Assembly (NCBI GenBank): GCA_021781455.1
Contig: JAJXWV010000024.1
Coordinates: 1 to 64,000, forward strand
DNA: 64,000 nt
Source: Acidobacteriota bacterium
GTDB lineage: Bacteria; Acidobacteriota; Thermoanaerobaculia; Gp7-AA8
Direction: 5' to 3'
Shown here: positions 15,800 through 23,747 of the stretch, piece after piece
Position numbering within the stretch: position 1 is the stretch's first letter
How the letters are laid out: every line of letters starts with the position of its first letter
The notes under the pieces: generated by a model
Database searches by the model: none
Seen by the model: the letters and a program-made list of their open reading frames with translations, nothing else
What the model was told of the DNA's origin: nothing
Made by a program: the position numbers and the translations under genes

Positions 15800-17437
15800 A
15801 TGAGCTCGACCGCACTCGACGCCGGGACCGCTCCCGGCTTCCCTGAGCGCCTGGCGCTGCGCGCCCTCGAGATCGGCGCGATCGTCGTGGTTCTCGTCGT
15901 CTCCACGCTCAACGTCTTCGATCTCGACCGCTTCTTCGTGCCGAAAGACGTGGCTCTGCACGTCACCGCTCTTGTGGTCGGACTCTTCTCACTCCGCGCG
16001 ATCCGGCGGACGGCGACCACGCGCCCCGACCTCTACCTGATCGGCTGGCTCGTCCTCGGCGCGATCTCGGCCGCGACGGCGACGAACCGGTGGCTGGGCA
16101 TGAGAGGCCTGGCCATCAGCGCTTCCGGCGCGGCACTTTTCTGGGCAGCCCGCGGTTTGCGGCAGTCGGGGCTGGCGCGACCGCTGCTCAATGCACTCGC
16201 CTTCGCCATCACGGCTGTCGCCATCACGGCACTGCTCCAGGCCTATGGACTGGAAACCCGGTTCTTCTCGCTCAATCGCGCCCCGGGCGGGACGCTCGGC
16301 AATCGCAATTTCGTCGGCCACGCCGCGGCGTTCGGGCTGCCGCTGGTGCTCTTCGCCGCCCTGCGCGCACGGCGCCTCTTCTTCGCCTGCGCCGCAGCCG
16401 CGGCCGTGACCGCAGCGCTCGTGCTAACCCGATCCCGCGCGGCCTGGATCGCCTGCGCCGCAGTCGGGATCGTCTTCATCGTCGCTCTGGTGGCGTCGAG
16501 CTCGCTGCGCCGCGACGGCAGGACCTGGAGACGGTTCGCCCTGCTCGTGGTCGTCGCCGGTCTGGCCGCCGTAGCCGCAGCATTTCTTCCGAACGCCCTC
16601 CACTGGCGCAGCGAGAACCCGTACCTCGAATCGATGAAGGACGTGGTCAGCTACGGCGAAGGCAGCGGCCGCGCACGGCTGGTCCAGTACGAGCGATCGC
16701 TGCGCATGACCGCATCCCATCCGCTCTTCGGCGTCGGGCCGGGAAACTGGGCGGTGGTGTACCCGAAGTTCGTTCCGCGCAGCGACCGGTCGATGAATCC
16801 GTCAGAGCCGGGCATGACGTTCAATCCATGGCCGAGCAGCGACTGGATCGCCTTCATTTCGGAACGCGGTCCCATCGCGGCCGTGCTCCTGGCCCTCTTC
16901 TTCTTCGGCATCGCAAGCTCCGCATTCCGGCAACTCGTACGGCGGCCACGGCGCCCGGAACCGCTTGTCCACGACGGCGACGTGGAGAATGCGCTGCTCG
17001 AGACGACGCTCCTGGCGACGATTGCGGCCGCGGTTCTGGCGGGGCTATTCGATGCCGTGCTCCTTCTTCCCCTGCCGACGCTGCTGGTCTGGACCGCGCT
17101 CGGCGCGCTCTGGACTCCCGACGAGGAGCCGGCCGGCGCACGGGGCCGGCTGCTTCACGGTTCGGCCGTAATCGCCGTCCTTGCCGTAGCGGCATTCGGC
17201 GCGTTTCGCAGCGGATCGCAGCTCCTGGCCATGGAGACGTACGCGACGCACAGCGACCGCGCCTCGCTCGAACGGGCCGCTCAGATCGATCCCGGCAACT
17301 ATCGCCTGCAGCTGAGGCTGGCCAGGATCGAACGCGGGCGGCAGCGGCGCTGCGACCATGCCCGCGCGGCTCACGAGCTCTTCCCGAATGCCGACGCCGC
17401 GCGCGCCCTCGCCCGCGGTTGCGAGGACGCGCCATGA
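15800..17437 (+). CDS. O-antigen ligase/polymerase family membrane protein
   Basis: A 545-residue polytopic membrane protein with about ten or more hydrophobic segments and the Wzy_C region: GNRNFVGH near residue 170, TRSRAAWIA near residue 210, and the long periplasmic loop with RLVQYERSLRMTASHPLFGVGPGNW (about residues 290-320). The R/H-rich loop is typical of WaaL-type ligases and related glycan polymerases or protein O-glycosyltransferases. The C-terminal roughly 90 residues are soluble and weakly TPR-like. It is monocistronic, divergent from the benzoyl-CoA operon. Ligase versus polymerase cannot be decided. Confidence 0.87.
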   Translation: MSSTALDAGTAPGFPERLALRALEIGAIVVVLVVSTLNVFDLDRFFVPKDVALHVTALVVGLFSLRAIRRTATTRPDLYLIGWLVLGAISAATATNRWLGMRGLAISASGAALFWAARGLRQSGLARPLLNALAFAITAVAITALLQAYGLETRFFSLNRAPGGTLGNRNFVGHAAAFGLPLVLFAALRARRLFFACAAAAAVTAALVLTRSRAAWIACAAVGIVFIVALVASSSLRRDGRTWRRFALLVVVAGLAAVAAAFLPNALHWRSENPYLESMKDVVSYGEGSGRARLVQYERSLRMTASHPLFGVGPGNWAVVYPKFVPRSDRSMNPSEPGMTFNPWPSSDWIAFISERGPIAAVLLALFFFGIASSAFRQLVRRPRRPEPLVHDGDVENALLETTLLATIAAAVLAGLFDAVLLLPLPTLLVWTALGALWTPDEEPAGARGRLLHGSAVIAVLAVAAFGAFRSGSQLLAMETYATHSDRASLERAAQIDPGNYRLQLRLARIERGRQRRCDHARAAHELFPNADAARALARGCEDAP

Positions 17438-17557
17438 CGCGCGTCACCCGGCCACAGCACAAAACTCCTCGCACTGCGGCGGCGATCGCGTCATAAGACT
17501 CTTCTCGGAAACCGCGCCCGCTCCAACCACACGCCAAAGAGAAAGAAAGAAAGAGCC

Positions 17558-18766
17558 ATGTCTCACGAATACAAGGGACGCAACAGCAAAGCCATTCACG
17601 CCGGATTCGATCCCGCCGACCACAAAGGCGCGGTGTCGGTGCCGATCTACCAGAGCTCGACCTTCGCGTTCCCGAACGCCGAGGAGGGGGCGGCACGCTT
17701 TGCCGGAACCTCGTCCGGGCCGATCTACACGCGACTCGCCAATCCAACCGTTCAGGCGCTCGAAGACTGCGTAGCCCAGCTCGAAAACGGCTGCGGAGCG
17801 GTGGCGACGGCAACGGGCATGGCCGCTGTCAGCACCGTGCTGCTGTCGCATCTGCGCAGCGGCGACCATCTCATCGGCACTCATCCGCTGTACGGCCCGT
17901 CCCGCGGGCTGATCGACAAGTACCTGAGCCGCTTCGGCATCACGGCGACGTGGGTACCGGCCGCCGATTCCGCGGCGCTCGCCGCGGCGGTGCGGCCCGA
18001 AACGCGGATGGTGTACGTCGAGACCCCGGCAAACCCGACGCTCGACCTCGTCGATCTGGCGGCCGCCGTGAAGGTGGCGCGATCGGCGAGGATTCCGCTG
18101 GCCGTCGACAACACGTTCGCCGGTCCTCACCTGCAGCGGCCGCTCGAACAGGGAGCGGACATCGTCCTTCACTCCATGACCAAGTCGCTCAACGGCCATG
18201 CCGACGTGGTGGCCGGGATCGTGGTGGCGCGCGATCCGGCAGCGCTCGCGGCCTGCCGCGATGCCGCGATCACGTTCGGAATGACCATGGATCCGCATCA
18301 GGCCTGGCTGGTCCTGCGTGGCATCCGCACTCTCGGCATGCGCGTGGAGCGCGCCCAGGAGAATGCCTGGAAGATCGCCCGGTGGCTGGAGACGCACGGC
18401 GCCGTGGCGTGGGTGCGCTATCCCGGGTTGAAGTCGCATCCGCAGCACGAGCTGGCCCGTAAGCAGATGGCGGGTCCCGGCGCCGTGCTGGCCTTCGAGC
18501 TCCGCGGCGGAGTGGAGGCGGGACGCGAGCTGATGAACGGCGTCCGCCTGATCACCCTGGCCGTTTCGTTAGGCGGAGTCGAGTCGCTGATCGAGCACCC
18601 CGCCTCCATGACGCACAAGGGCGTTGCCGCAGACGAGCAGCTGCGCCAGGGCATCACGCCCGGTTTGGTCAGGCTGGCAGTGGGATGCGAGGACTACGAA
18701 GACCTGCGCACCGATCTGGAGAACGCGCTGGTGCGGGTCGAGGCGGCAGCGGAGACGCTGGGGTAG
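17558..18766 (+). CDS. Cys/Met metabolism PLP-dependent enzyme (methionine gamma-lyase/cystathionine gamma-synthase type)
   Basis: A 402-residue trans-sulfuration enzyme. PLP contacts are visible: ATATGMAAVS (phosphate), VETPANPTLDL, VDNTFAGPHLQRPL and the Schiff-base lysine in HSMTKSLNGHADVVAG. These enzymes act on cystathionine, O-acylhomoserine or methionine; the subtype is not decided by the motifs. A GAAAGAG sequence precedes the ATG. No methionine-pathway neighbour or riboswitch is apparent in the 120-nt leader. LGG near residue 340 uses the TTA codon within GTTAGGC. Confidence 0.93.
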   Translation: MSHEYKGRNSKAIHAGFDPADHKGAVSVPIYQSSTFAFPNAEEGAARFAGTSSGPIYTRLANPTVQALEDCVAQLENGCGAVATATGMAAVSTVLLSHLRSGDHLIGTHPLYGPSRGLIDKYLSRFGITATWVPAADSAALAAAVRPETRMVYVETPANPTLDLVDLAAAVKVARSARIPLAVDNTFAGPHLQRPLEQGADIVLHSMTKSLNGHADVVAGIVVARDPAALAACRDAAITFGMTMDPHQAWLVLRGIRTLGMRVERAQENAWKIARWLETHGAVAWVRYPGLKSHPQHELARKQMAGPGAVLAFELRGGVEAGRELMNGVRLITLAVSLGGVESLIEHPASMTHKGVAADEQLRQGITPGLVRLAVGCEDYEDLRTDLENALVRVEAAAETLG

Positions 18767-18934
18767 AGCACGACCTCGGTCATTCTGAGCCGGTGCGACC
18801 ACGAGCGGATCGCGCCTGACAGCAGGCTCACCGCGATCGTGCAATCTGGAGACTCTTCGCCGCGCTCCGCCGCTCCACCCACCCGCTCTCCCCGCGGCTC
18901 CGCCGGCTCAGAGTGACGGCGACAGGTGATGCAC
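18767..18934. repeat. Family E inverted repeat between convergent genes
   Basis: GTCATTCTGAGCCGG on the left and CCGGCTCAGAGTGACG on the right flank CTGGAGACTCTTCGCCGCGC and GCCGCTCCACCCACCCGC. The same words occur at 30472-30655, 43785-44105 and 44578-44700. Confidence 0.8.
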
Positions 18935-19501
18935 TCACGCCCATTCGCAGACGTACTCGCAGACGTTGTCCCCACGGGCACGGCACTTCGTCTCGGTCAC
19001 CCGGACGTTGGTCCCGCCGCACATCTCGATGGCCTTGCGATGCCAGCCGACCACGGTCAGGCAATCGTGTTTGGAGACGGTGGCGCTGTCGTACGTTCGC
19101 AGGGCGGCCGTGTGGTCGCCGAGGCGCTCGTACTCGCGCCGGCCGGTGTCGTAGTAGGCCTGGTAGATCTGGGCGGCACGACGAAGCAGGCCGTGCGGAT
19201 CGCGATCGGTCATGAAGACGCGATGAGTGGATCCCAGGTTGTGCGCGGCCGACTTTTCACCCATCAGGATGAAGACCTTGTCGCCCATGCCCATCTCCGC
19301 GGCGATGGCGTCATCGAGACGTTCATTGAGGTCGAACGGATACCAGGCCGCCGCGAGCGCTCGCCCGCACGCCTTGCGGTCCTCCTCGGAAAGCCGCGCC
19401 AGCACTCGACCAGCCGCTTCTTCGCCGCCGTGCTCCCGAACGAATGCCAGGCGCGACTGGATCGCGCCGCCTTTGACCCTGCCTTTGCTCTCAGCTGCCA
19501 T
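18935..19501 (-). CDS. DUF2378/V4R-like domain protein of unknown function
   Basis: A 188-residue soluble protein. The C-terminal end, NVRVTETKCRARGDNVCEYVCEW, resembles the cysteine-containing tail of V4R and TIGR02265 (DUF2378, common in myxobacteria) domains, preceded by an alpha-helical region with HNLGSTHRVFMTDRDPHGLL. No function is established. The start MAAESKGRVKGG at 19501 is preferred over the track's 19558 because the extra residues look non-conserved. It is convergent with the PLP-enzyme gene and divergent from the tetraheme cytochrome gene. The family assignment is tentative. Confidence 0.6.
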   Translation of the reverse strand: MAAESKGRVKGGAIQSRLAFVREHGGEEAAGRVLARLSEEDRKACGRALAAAWYPFDLNERLDDAIAAEMGMGDKVFILMGEKSAAHNLGSTHRVFMTDRDPHGLLRRAAQIYQAYYDTGRREYERLGDHTAALRTYDSATVSKHDCLTVVGWHRKAIEMCGGTNVRVTETKCRARGDNVCEYVCEWA

Positions 19502-19655
19502 GAAACGAGGATACTCCGGTCCCTGGCTGTGGTTTACGGCAAAGCGGTCGTGCGACACCCGGTCTGCGGATGTCGCGATACTGCGGCAGTGTGACGGGCC
19601 ACGCCGAGAACCGTCCGCCGCTGTGGCAGCGTGGGCGCGAACGGAAGGAGTTGTG

Positions 19656-20033
19656 ATGCGAAAGATTCTCTATCTCGTGCTGGCGATCGTCGCCTGTCTC
19701 ACCGCCGCCATCGCGTTCGCGGACAAGATCCCGGCCACGGTCACGATCAATGCTGCAGCCAAGAAGCAGGCTCCGGTGGTCTTCCCGCATGAAAAACACA
19801 CGACGCTGGTCAAGACCTGCGACACGTGCCACCACACCAACAAAGGGCTGACCGCCGACTCGAAGGTGAAGGTCGAGAAGTGCTCCTCGTGCCACCTCAA
19901 GGCCCAGGGGAAAGTGTCGACGATGAGCGACATGAGTCTGACGAAGAACCCGATGCACATCCGCTGCGTCGGCTGCCACAAAACGCTGAAGAAGGGCCCC
20001 GTCACCTGCACGGCCTGCCACAAGAAGGCATAG
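19656..20033 (+). CDS. Tetraheme cytochrome c3 family protein
   Basis: A 125-residue exported cytochrome. The signal peptide is residues 1-22 (cleavage near AIAFA-DK). Four heme motifs follow: CDTCH, CSSCH, CVGCH and CTACH, with the distal-ligand stretch HEKHT before the first, the layout of class III (c3/c7-like) cytochromes. It would carry electrons at low potential in the periplasm. A GGAAGGAG Shine-Dalgarno precedes the ATG. It has no partner gene here; electron transfer linked to the anaerobic aromatic pathway is possible but unsupported. The ORF track shows only a longer frame starting at 19227, which is not real. Confidence 0.9.
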   Translation: MRKILYLVLAIVACLTAAIAFADKIPATVTINAAAKKQAPVVFPHEKHTTLVKTCDTCHHTNKGLTADSKVKVEKCSSCHLKAQGKVSTMSDMSLTKNPMHIRCVGCHKTLKKGPVTCTACHKKA

Positions 20034-20046
20034 GCGGCTGACTTCA

Positions 20047-20272
20047 GCCGCCGGGGGACCCCTCACCCGGCTTCGCCACCCTCTCCCCGCTTGCGGCGGG
20101 GAGAGGGGCAACAATTGAAGAATTCTCGCGTGAAGAATTCTCGCGAGCACCGGTTCATCGTCCTTGAGCCGGGCCGCCCTTCGTCGTTCTCGAACCGGGC
20201 GCCTGTTCGTTGCCCTTCTCCCCGCCGCAGCGGGGAGAAGGTGCCGAAGGCGGATGAGGGGCCTCTCAAACC
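20047..20272. repeat. Family A element with AATTC tandem words
   Basis: It has two family A dyads, CTCTCCCCGCTTGCGGCGGG and CTTCTCCCCGCCGCAGCGGG, with a 15-bp direct repeat TGAAGAATTCTCGCG between them. It ends just inside the epimerase stop codon (20266), so the last codons of that gene may come from the element. Confidence 0.8.
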
Positions 20273-21390
20273 TGGGCCGGTGTCAGCCCGAGCCCAGGTC
20301 CCTCCGGCAATACCAGCTTGCCGTTGACGACCTTGACCCCGACCCAGGGATCGTTCCCGATGAGCAGGTTGCCGTCGAGATCGGCGTAATCGACGAGCGG
20401 CGACAGATGCGCGGCGGCGGTCACGGAGACCGAGCTCGAGATCATGCAGCCGAGCATCGTCTTCATGCCCAGCGATTTTGCGGTCTTGATCATGGCGTAG
20501 GCCTGCTGCATGCCGCCGCACTTGTCGAGCTTCACGTTGATGCCGTCATAGGCCTCGGCGAGCTTCGGAATCGCGGCCAGGTTCACGCACGCTTCGTCGG
20601 CGATGATCGGTATGTGCACACGGCTGCGAACCCAGCGCGTCTCCTCGATCATCTCCGCGGGCAGCGGCTGCTCGATGAACTCGACTCCCTGTGACTCGAG
20701 CCAGTTGATCTTGCGCACCGCTTCTTCCTTGTTCTTCCATCCTTCGTTGGCATCGACGCGCAGCGGCTTCTTGGTGACCGCGCGAACCGCGGCCAGCGTT
20801 GCTTCGTCGGTGTCCAGCCCCACCTTGATCTTCAGCACGGGGAACGGCGCGGCTTCTTCCACCTTCAGCCGCGTGGTCTCGGGATTGTCGATTCCGATGG
20901 AAAATGTGGTGATCGGCGCGTCCGCGCGATCGAGGCCGTAGTGCTCGTAAAGCGGCACTCCGTGCTTTTTCCCGACCCAGTCCATCAGGGCGATGTCGAT
21001 TGCGGCCTGGGCCGCGTAGTTGCCGTGAAAACGCCGGCGCACCTCGGCCATGACCTTCTCGTAATGCAGGGGCGAGGACGAGAGGAGCAGATCGCGGATG
21101 CTCTCGACAGCCGCCTTGCCGCGCACGGCGTCCTCGTCGTAGCGGACGATCGGCGCGCCTTCCCCGATTCCGGTGATCCCGTCACGCGTCAGCTTCAGGT
21201 GAAGCGTGTCGCGATAGGCGCTCGATGACATGTGCGTCGTCCAGGTGTGCCGCAGATTCAGGCGGACGACTTTCGCTTCCAACGATGCGCCCTGCGGAGC
21301 GGCCGCTTCGGCAGCAGTGAGGATGCTGGATGGCAGCGAGGTGACCGCGGACGCGATGGCGGCGGTCTTCACGAATTCACGACGGTTCAT
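20266..21390 (-). CDS. Dipeptide epimerase (L-Ala-D/L-Glu epimerase type), Tat-like leader
   Basis: A 374-residue enolase-superfamily enzyme. The KxK acid-base lysine motif is LKIKVGLD, metal ligands are in VDANEGW, FIEQPLP and IIADEACVN, and the second catalytic lysine is in GINVKLDKCGGM. The N terminus MNRREFVKTAA resembles a short Tat signal, so the enzyme may be exported, unusual for this family, which is normally cytoplasmic. It overlaps the NlpC/P60 gene by ATGA and is predicted to epimerise L-Ala-D-Glu released from murein. The start at 21390 has a GGAGG Shine-Dalgarno; the track start 21426 is upstream of it. Confidence 0.9.
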   Translation of the reverse strand: MNRREFVKTAAIASAVTSLPSSILTAAEAAAPQGASLEAKVVRLNLRHTWTTHMSSSAYRDTLHLKLTRDGITGIGEGAPIVRYDEDAVRGKAAVESIRDLLLSSSPLHYEKVMAEVRRRFHGNYAAQAAIDIALMDWVGKKHGVPLYEHYGLDRADAPITTFSIGIDNPETTRLKVEEAAPFPVLKIKVGLDTDEATLAAVRAVTKKPLRVDANEGWKNKEEAVRKINWLESQGVEFIEQPLPAEMIEETRWVRSRVHIPIIADEACVNLAAIPKLAEAYDGINVKLDKCGGMQQAYAMIKTAKSLGMKTMLGCMISSSVSVTAAAHLSPLVDYADLDGNLLIGNDPWVGVKVVNGKLVLPEGPGLGLTPAQV

Positions 21391-22244
21391 TTGAGCCTCC
21401 GAGCGGTGATGAAACGGGTGGTCCACGGTGCGTCGTCGAGGCGGCTGATCTGCACGTAGGGATGGTCCTGCCGCGTGGCGTGAATGAACTCGCCATTCCC
21501 GATGTACATGCCGGTGTGGTTGACCTTCTGGTCCTTGCCAAAATACAGGAGATCGCCGGGACGGAGGTCATTCCGTTCGACGGAGACCGAGCCGTCCCAC
21601 TTCGCCTGGACGCTCGCGTCGCGCGGCATGCTCACACCTCGCTTGCGCATGAGCATCTGCGTGAAACCGGAGCAGTCGTAGCCGAGGCTCGAGGTCCCGC
21701 CCCAGCGATAGGGCAACCCGAGAAACCTCTTCGCCAGAGCGATGGCCTCGGGAATCGACAGCGGTTTTGCGTCGAAGACGACGTCGCCCGCCTGAACCCA
21801 GGCGGGTGTGCCGTCCGGGAGGCGGACGGAAAAGTAGAGGTCCTCTTTGACCTGCTTCTGGCCGGTGATCTCGAGGCGCGAATCGAACGGCACCGTCACC
21901 ACCGGGCGATGCTTCTCGATGTCCGGCTCACGATAGAGGGCTGCGAAGAGGCTCGAGACGGTCGCCACTTTGCCGGGCGCGTACACGCCGTGGCTGATGT
22001 CGCCCGCAGGGATCCATCCGGTGTACTGGTCGGCGGTGCGGACTTTGAGCCAGCCGTCGCTCGCCTCGACCTGCTGCACGTCGCTCCCGAAGATGGCCTG
22101 TGAAACGACATCCGAATCGGTCGAGGCCGTCCGATACATGTCGGCCACCGGAACGGAAACAGTGAGGTGCTCCGCTTTCTGCGCACTTGCGACGGCGGCG
22201 ACGAGAAGCAGAAGGACGGCTGCCGTTCGAGTGAGTGTGTTCAT
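21387..22244 (-). CDS. NlpC/P60 endopeptidase with SH3-like domains (YkfC type)
   Basis: A 285-residue exported cysteine peptidase. The signal peptide is residues 1-21 (ends VASAQ). Two SH3-like regions (about 25-85 and 90-165) precede the NlpC/P60 domain, whose catalytic residues are Cys in GYDCSGFTQ, His in NHTGMYIG and His in FIHATRQ. This matches gamma-D-glutamyl-L-diamino acid endopeptidases that cut murein peptides. Its stop overlaps the dipeptide epimerase start, recreating the ykfC-ykfB recycling pair. Probably periplasmic. Confidence 0.92.
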   Translation of the reverse strand: MNTLTRTAAVLLLLVAAVASAQKAEHLTVSVPVADMYRTASTDSDVVSQAIFGSDVQQVEASDGWLKVRTADQYTGWIPAGDISHGVYAPGKVATVSSLFAALYREPDIEKHRPVVTVPFDSRLEITGQKQVKEDLYFSVRLPDGTPAWVQAGDVVFDAKPLSIPEAIALAKRFLGLPYRWGGTSSLGYDCSGFTQMLMRKRGVSMPRDASVQAKWDGSVSVERNDLRPGDLLYFGKDQKVNHTGMYIGNGEFIHATRQDHPYVQISRLDDAPWTTRFITARRLK

Positions 22245-22370
22245 TGGTGATCCCCCGGCCTGCCCGGCCTAACTCACGGTGCCACAGGCCGGCGGGAGAG
22301 GTCAGTGTCTTTGCTCACCGATCCCAAATCAGCCGCGGGTGAAATGAGAATTGGCTCTGACAGCTGGCTG

Positions 22371-22590
22371 TCGAGGCGGCGGAGCCGCCGGCAGAATTTA
22401 GCGGCGGCCGTCAGGCCGCCGTCCGGTCGGCCCAACCCAACGTCCAAGCGCGCAGCGTGCGTCAGATCCTCGGCCTGCCTCCACGGCTTTCTGTCGGGCA
22501 CTTCGTGCCCTCGTACGCTGATGCGATCGCTCACTCCGGCGGCCTCACGGCCGCCGCTAAATTCTTACGGCGGCTACGCCGCCTCTCATA
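22371..22590. repeat. Family F element: about 220 bp with about 45-bp terminal inverted repeats (MITE-like)
   Basis: The left end has GGCGGCGGAGCCGCC, then AGAATTTAGCGGCGGCCGTC; the right end is the complement (CGGCCGCCGCTAAATTCTTA, then GGCGGCTACGCCGCC). The core CTGTCGGGCACTTCGTGCCC with CTCGTACGCTGATGC recurs in opposite orientation in the copy at 27955-28210. No transposase ORF lies inside. Confidence 0.85.
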
Positions 22591-22592
22591 GC

Positions 22593-23510
22593 TCATTCCC
22601 TGCGCGGTACCGCGATTTCCAGAAGGTCGGATGCGACCTCGGTCGAGGGAAAGAGCGGCCGGGCGTCGGCCAGGAGCGGCGCGTCGTCCTCGTAGCGGGC
22701 CGACACGTGCGTGAGAATCAGCCGCTGCGGTGCCGCATCGCGGGCCACGCGCGCAGCCTCTTCCGCCGTGGAATGAAAGCGGTCGACCGCTTCCTGCGCG
22801 TGATCGTTCGCGTACGTCGCCTCGTGGATCATGACATCGGAGCCTCGCGACAACTCCGCGGCTGCGGCACAGGGCCGGGTGTCCGTGCAGAAGGCGATGC
22901 GTCTGCCGGGCCGGAGCGGACCGACGACCTCCTCGCTGCGCACGAGAGTTCCTCCGACGGTGACGTCGAGGCCGCGCTGCAGGCGTCCGAACAGCGGCCC
23001 TTCCGGCACGCCGAGAGCGCGAGCCTTGCCGACGTCGAAGGCGCCGGCGCGGTCGTCCTCGACGATCGAGTAGCCAAAGCAGGGAACGGAGTGCTGCAGG
23101 AGCGAGGCAAACACGCGATAGCCGGCGCCTTTGCGAACCCCGGCGCAGTCTGCAGGCCCGATCTCCACGACTTCCACGTCATAGGTCGTGCCGGGATACG
23201 GGATGGCGTCGAGGAATGCGCGCAGTCCTGGGGGGCCGTAGATCGTCAGCGGCGCGGTGCGTGCGTTGAGGCCGAGCGTGGCGATGAGACCGGGCAGACC
23301 GAAGAGGTGATCGCCGTGGAGATGCGTGATGAAGACGGCCTCGATGGCGCCGCTGCGGACGGGGCTGCGCATCAGCTGATGTTGCGTCCCCTCGCCGCAG
23401 TCGAACAGGAGCACGCGGCCGTCGAGCACCACGGCAACGGAGGAGACGTTCCGCTGGCGTGTCGGCGCCGCGGCACCCGTACCGAGGAAGACGATGCGGA
23501 TCTGGTCCAT
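22593..23510 (-). CDS. rnz: Ribonuclease Z
   Basis: A 305-residue metallo-beta-lactamase-fold endonuclease that trims tRNA 3' ends. FLGTGAAAPT opens the fold, and the zinc motif is FITHLHGDHLFGLPGL (HxHxDH). Further ligands are in GYSIVEDD, FCTDTRPC, MIHEATYANDH and LTHVSARY. The exosite-like insert is between about residues 150 and 200. Length matches bacterial RNase Z. The family F element separates it from the downstream NlpC gene. Confidence 0.95.
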   Translation of the reverse strand: MDQIRIVFLGTGAAAPTRQRNVSSVAVVLDGRVLLFDCGEGTQHQLMRSPVRSGAIEAVFITHLHGDHLFGLPGLIATLGLNARTAPLTIYGPPGLRAFLDAIPYPGTTYDVEVVEIGPADCAGVRKGAGYRVFASLLQHSVPCFGYSIVEDDRAGAFDVGKARALGVPEGPLFGRLQRGLDVTVGGTLVRSEEVVGPLRPGRRIAFCTDTRPCAAAAELSRGSDVMIHEATYANDHAQEAVDRFHSTAEEAARVARDAAPQRLILTHVSARYEDDAPLLADARPLFPSTEVASDLLEIAVPRRE

Positions 23511-23747
23511 TGCGGATTGGGGAGCGTACCCGAATCGAGAGCGCAGAGGGCAGAGGGCAGGGCGCGGAGCGCAGAGCGCGGCTTGTCATCCTGCTTGTCA
23601 TCCCGAGCGGGCGACGAGGGATCTGGGTGGGTGGGGCGCGCGCCCGGATCAAGAACGTCAGTTATCGTGCCGCCCGACCGCCCAGATCCCTCGCTGACGC
23701 TCGGGATGACAGGTCGCCACCTGCGCTCTGCTCCCTAGCGCTCTGAT
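23511..23747. repeat. Nested inverted repeats between rnz and the EAL gene
   Basis: Outer arms are G/C/A words (AGAGCGCAGAGGGCAGAGGG) on the left and TGCGCTCTGCTCCCTAGCGC on the right. Inside them, GTCATCCCGAGCGGGCGACG pairs with CAGATCCCTCGCTGACGC and TCGGGATGACA, a second family, so one hairpin sits within another. Confidence 0.75.

Noticed and set aside
15529-16020. 163-aa minus ORF before the ligase gene
   Set aside because: It overlaps the ligase coding region and a family B palindrome; no domain visible.
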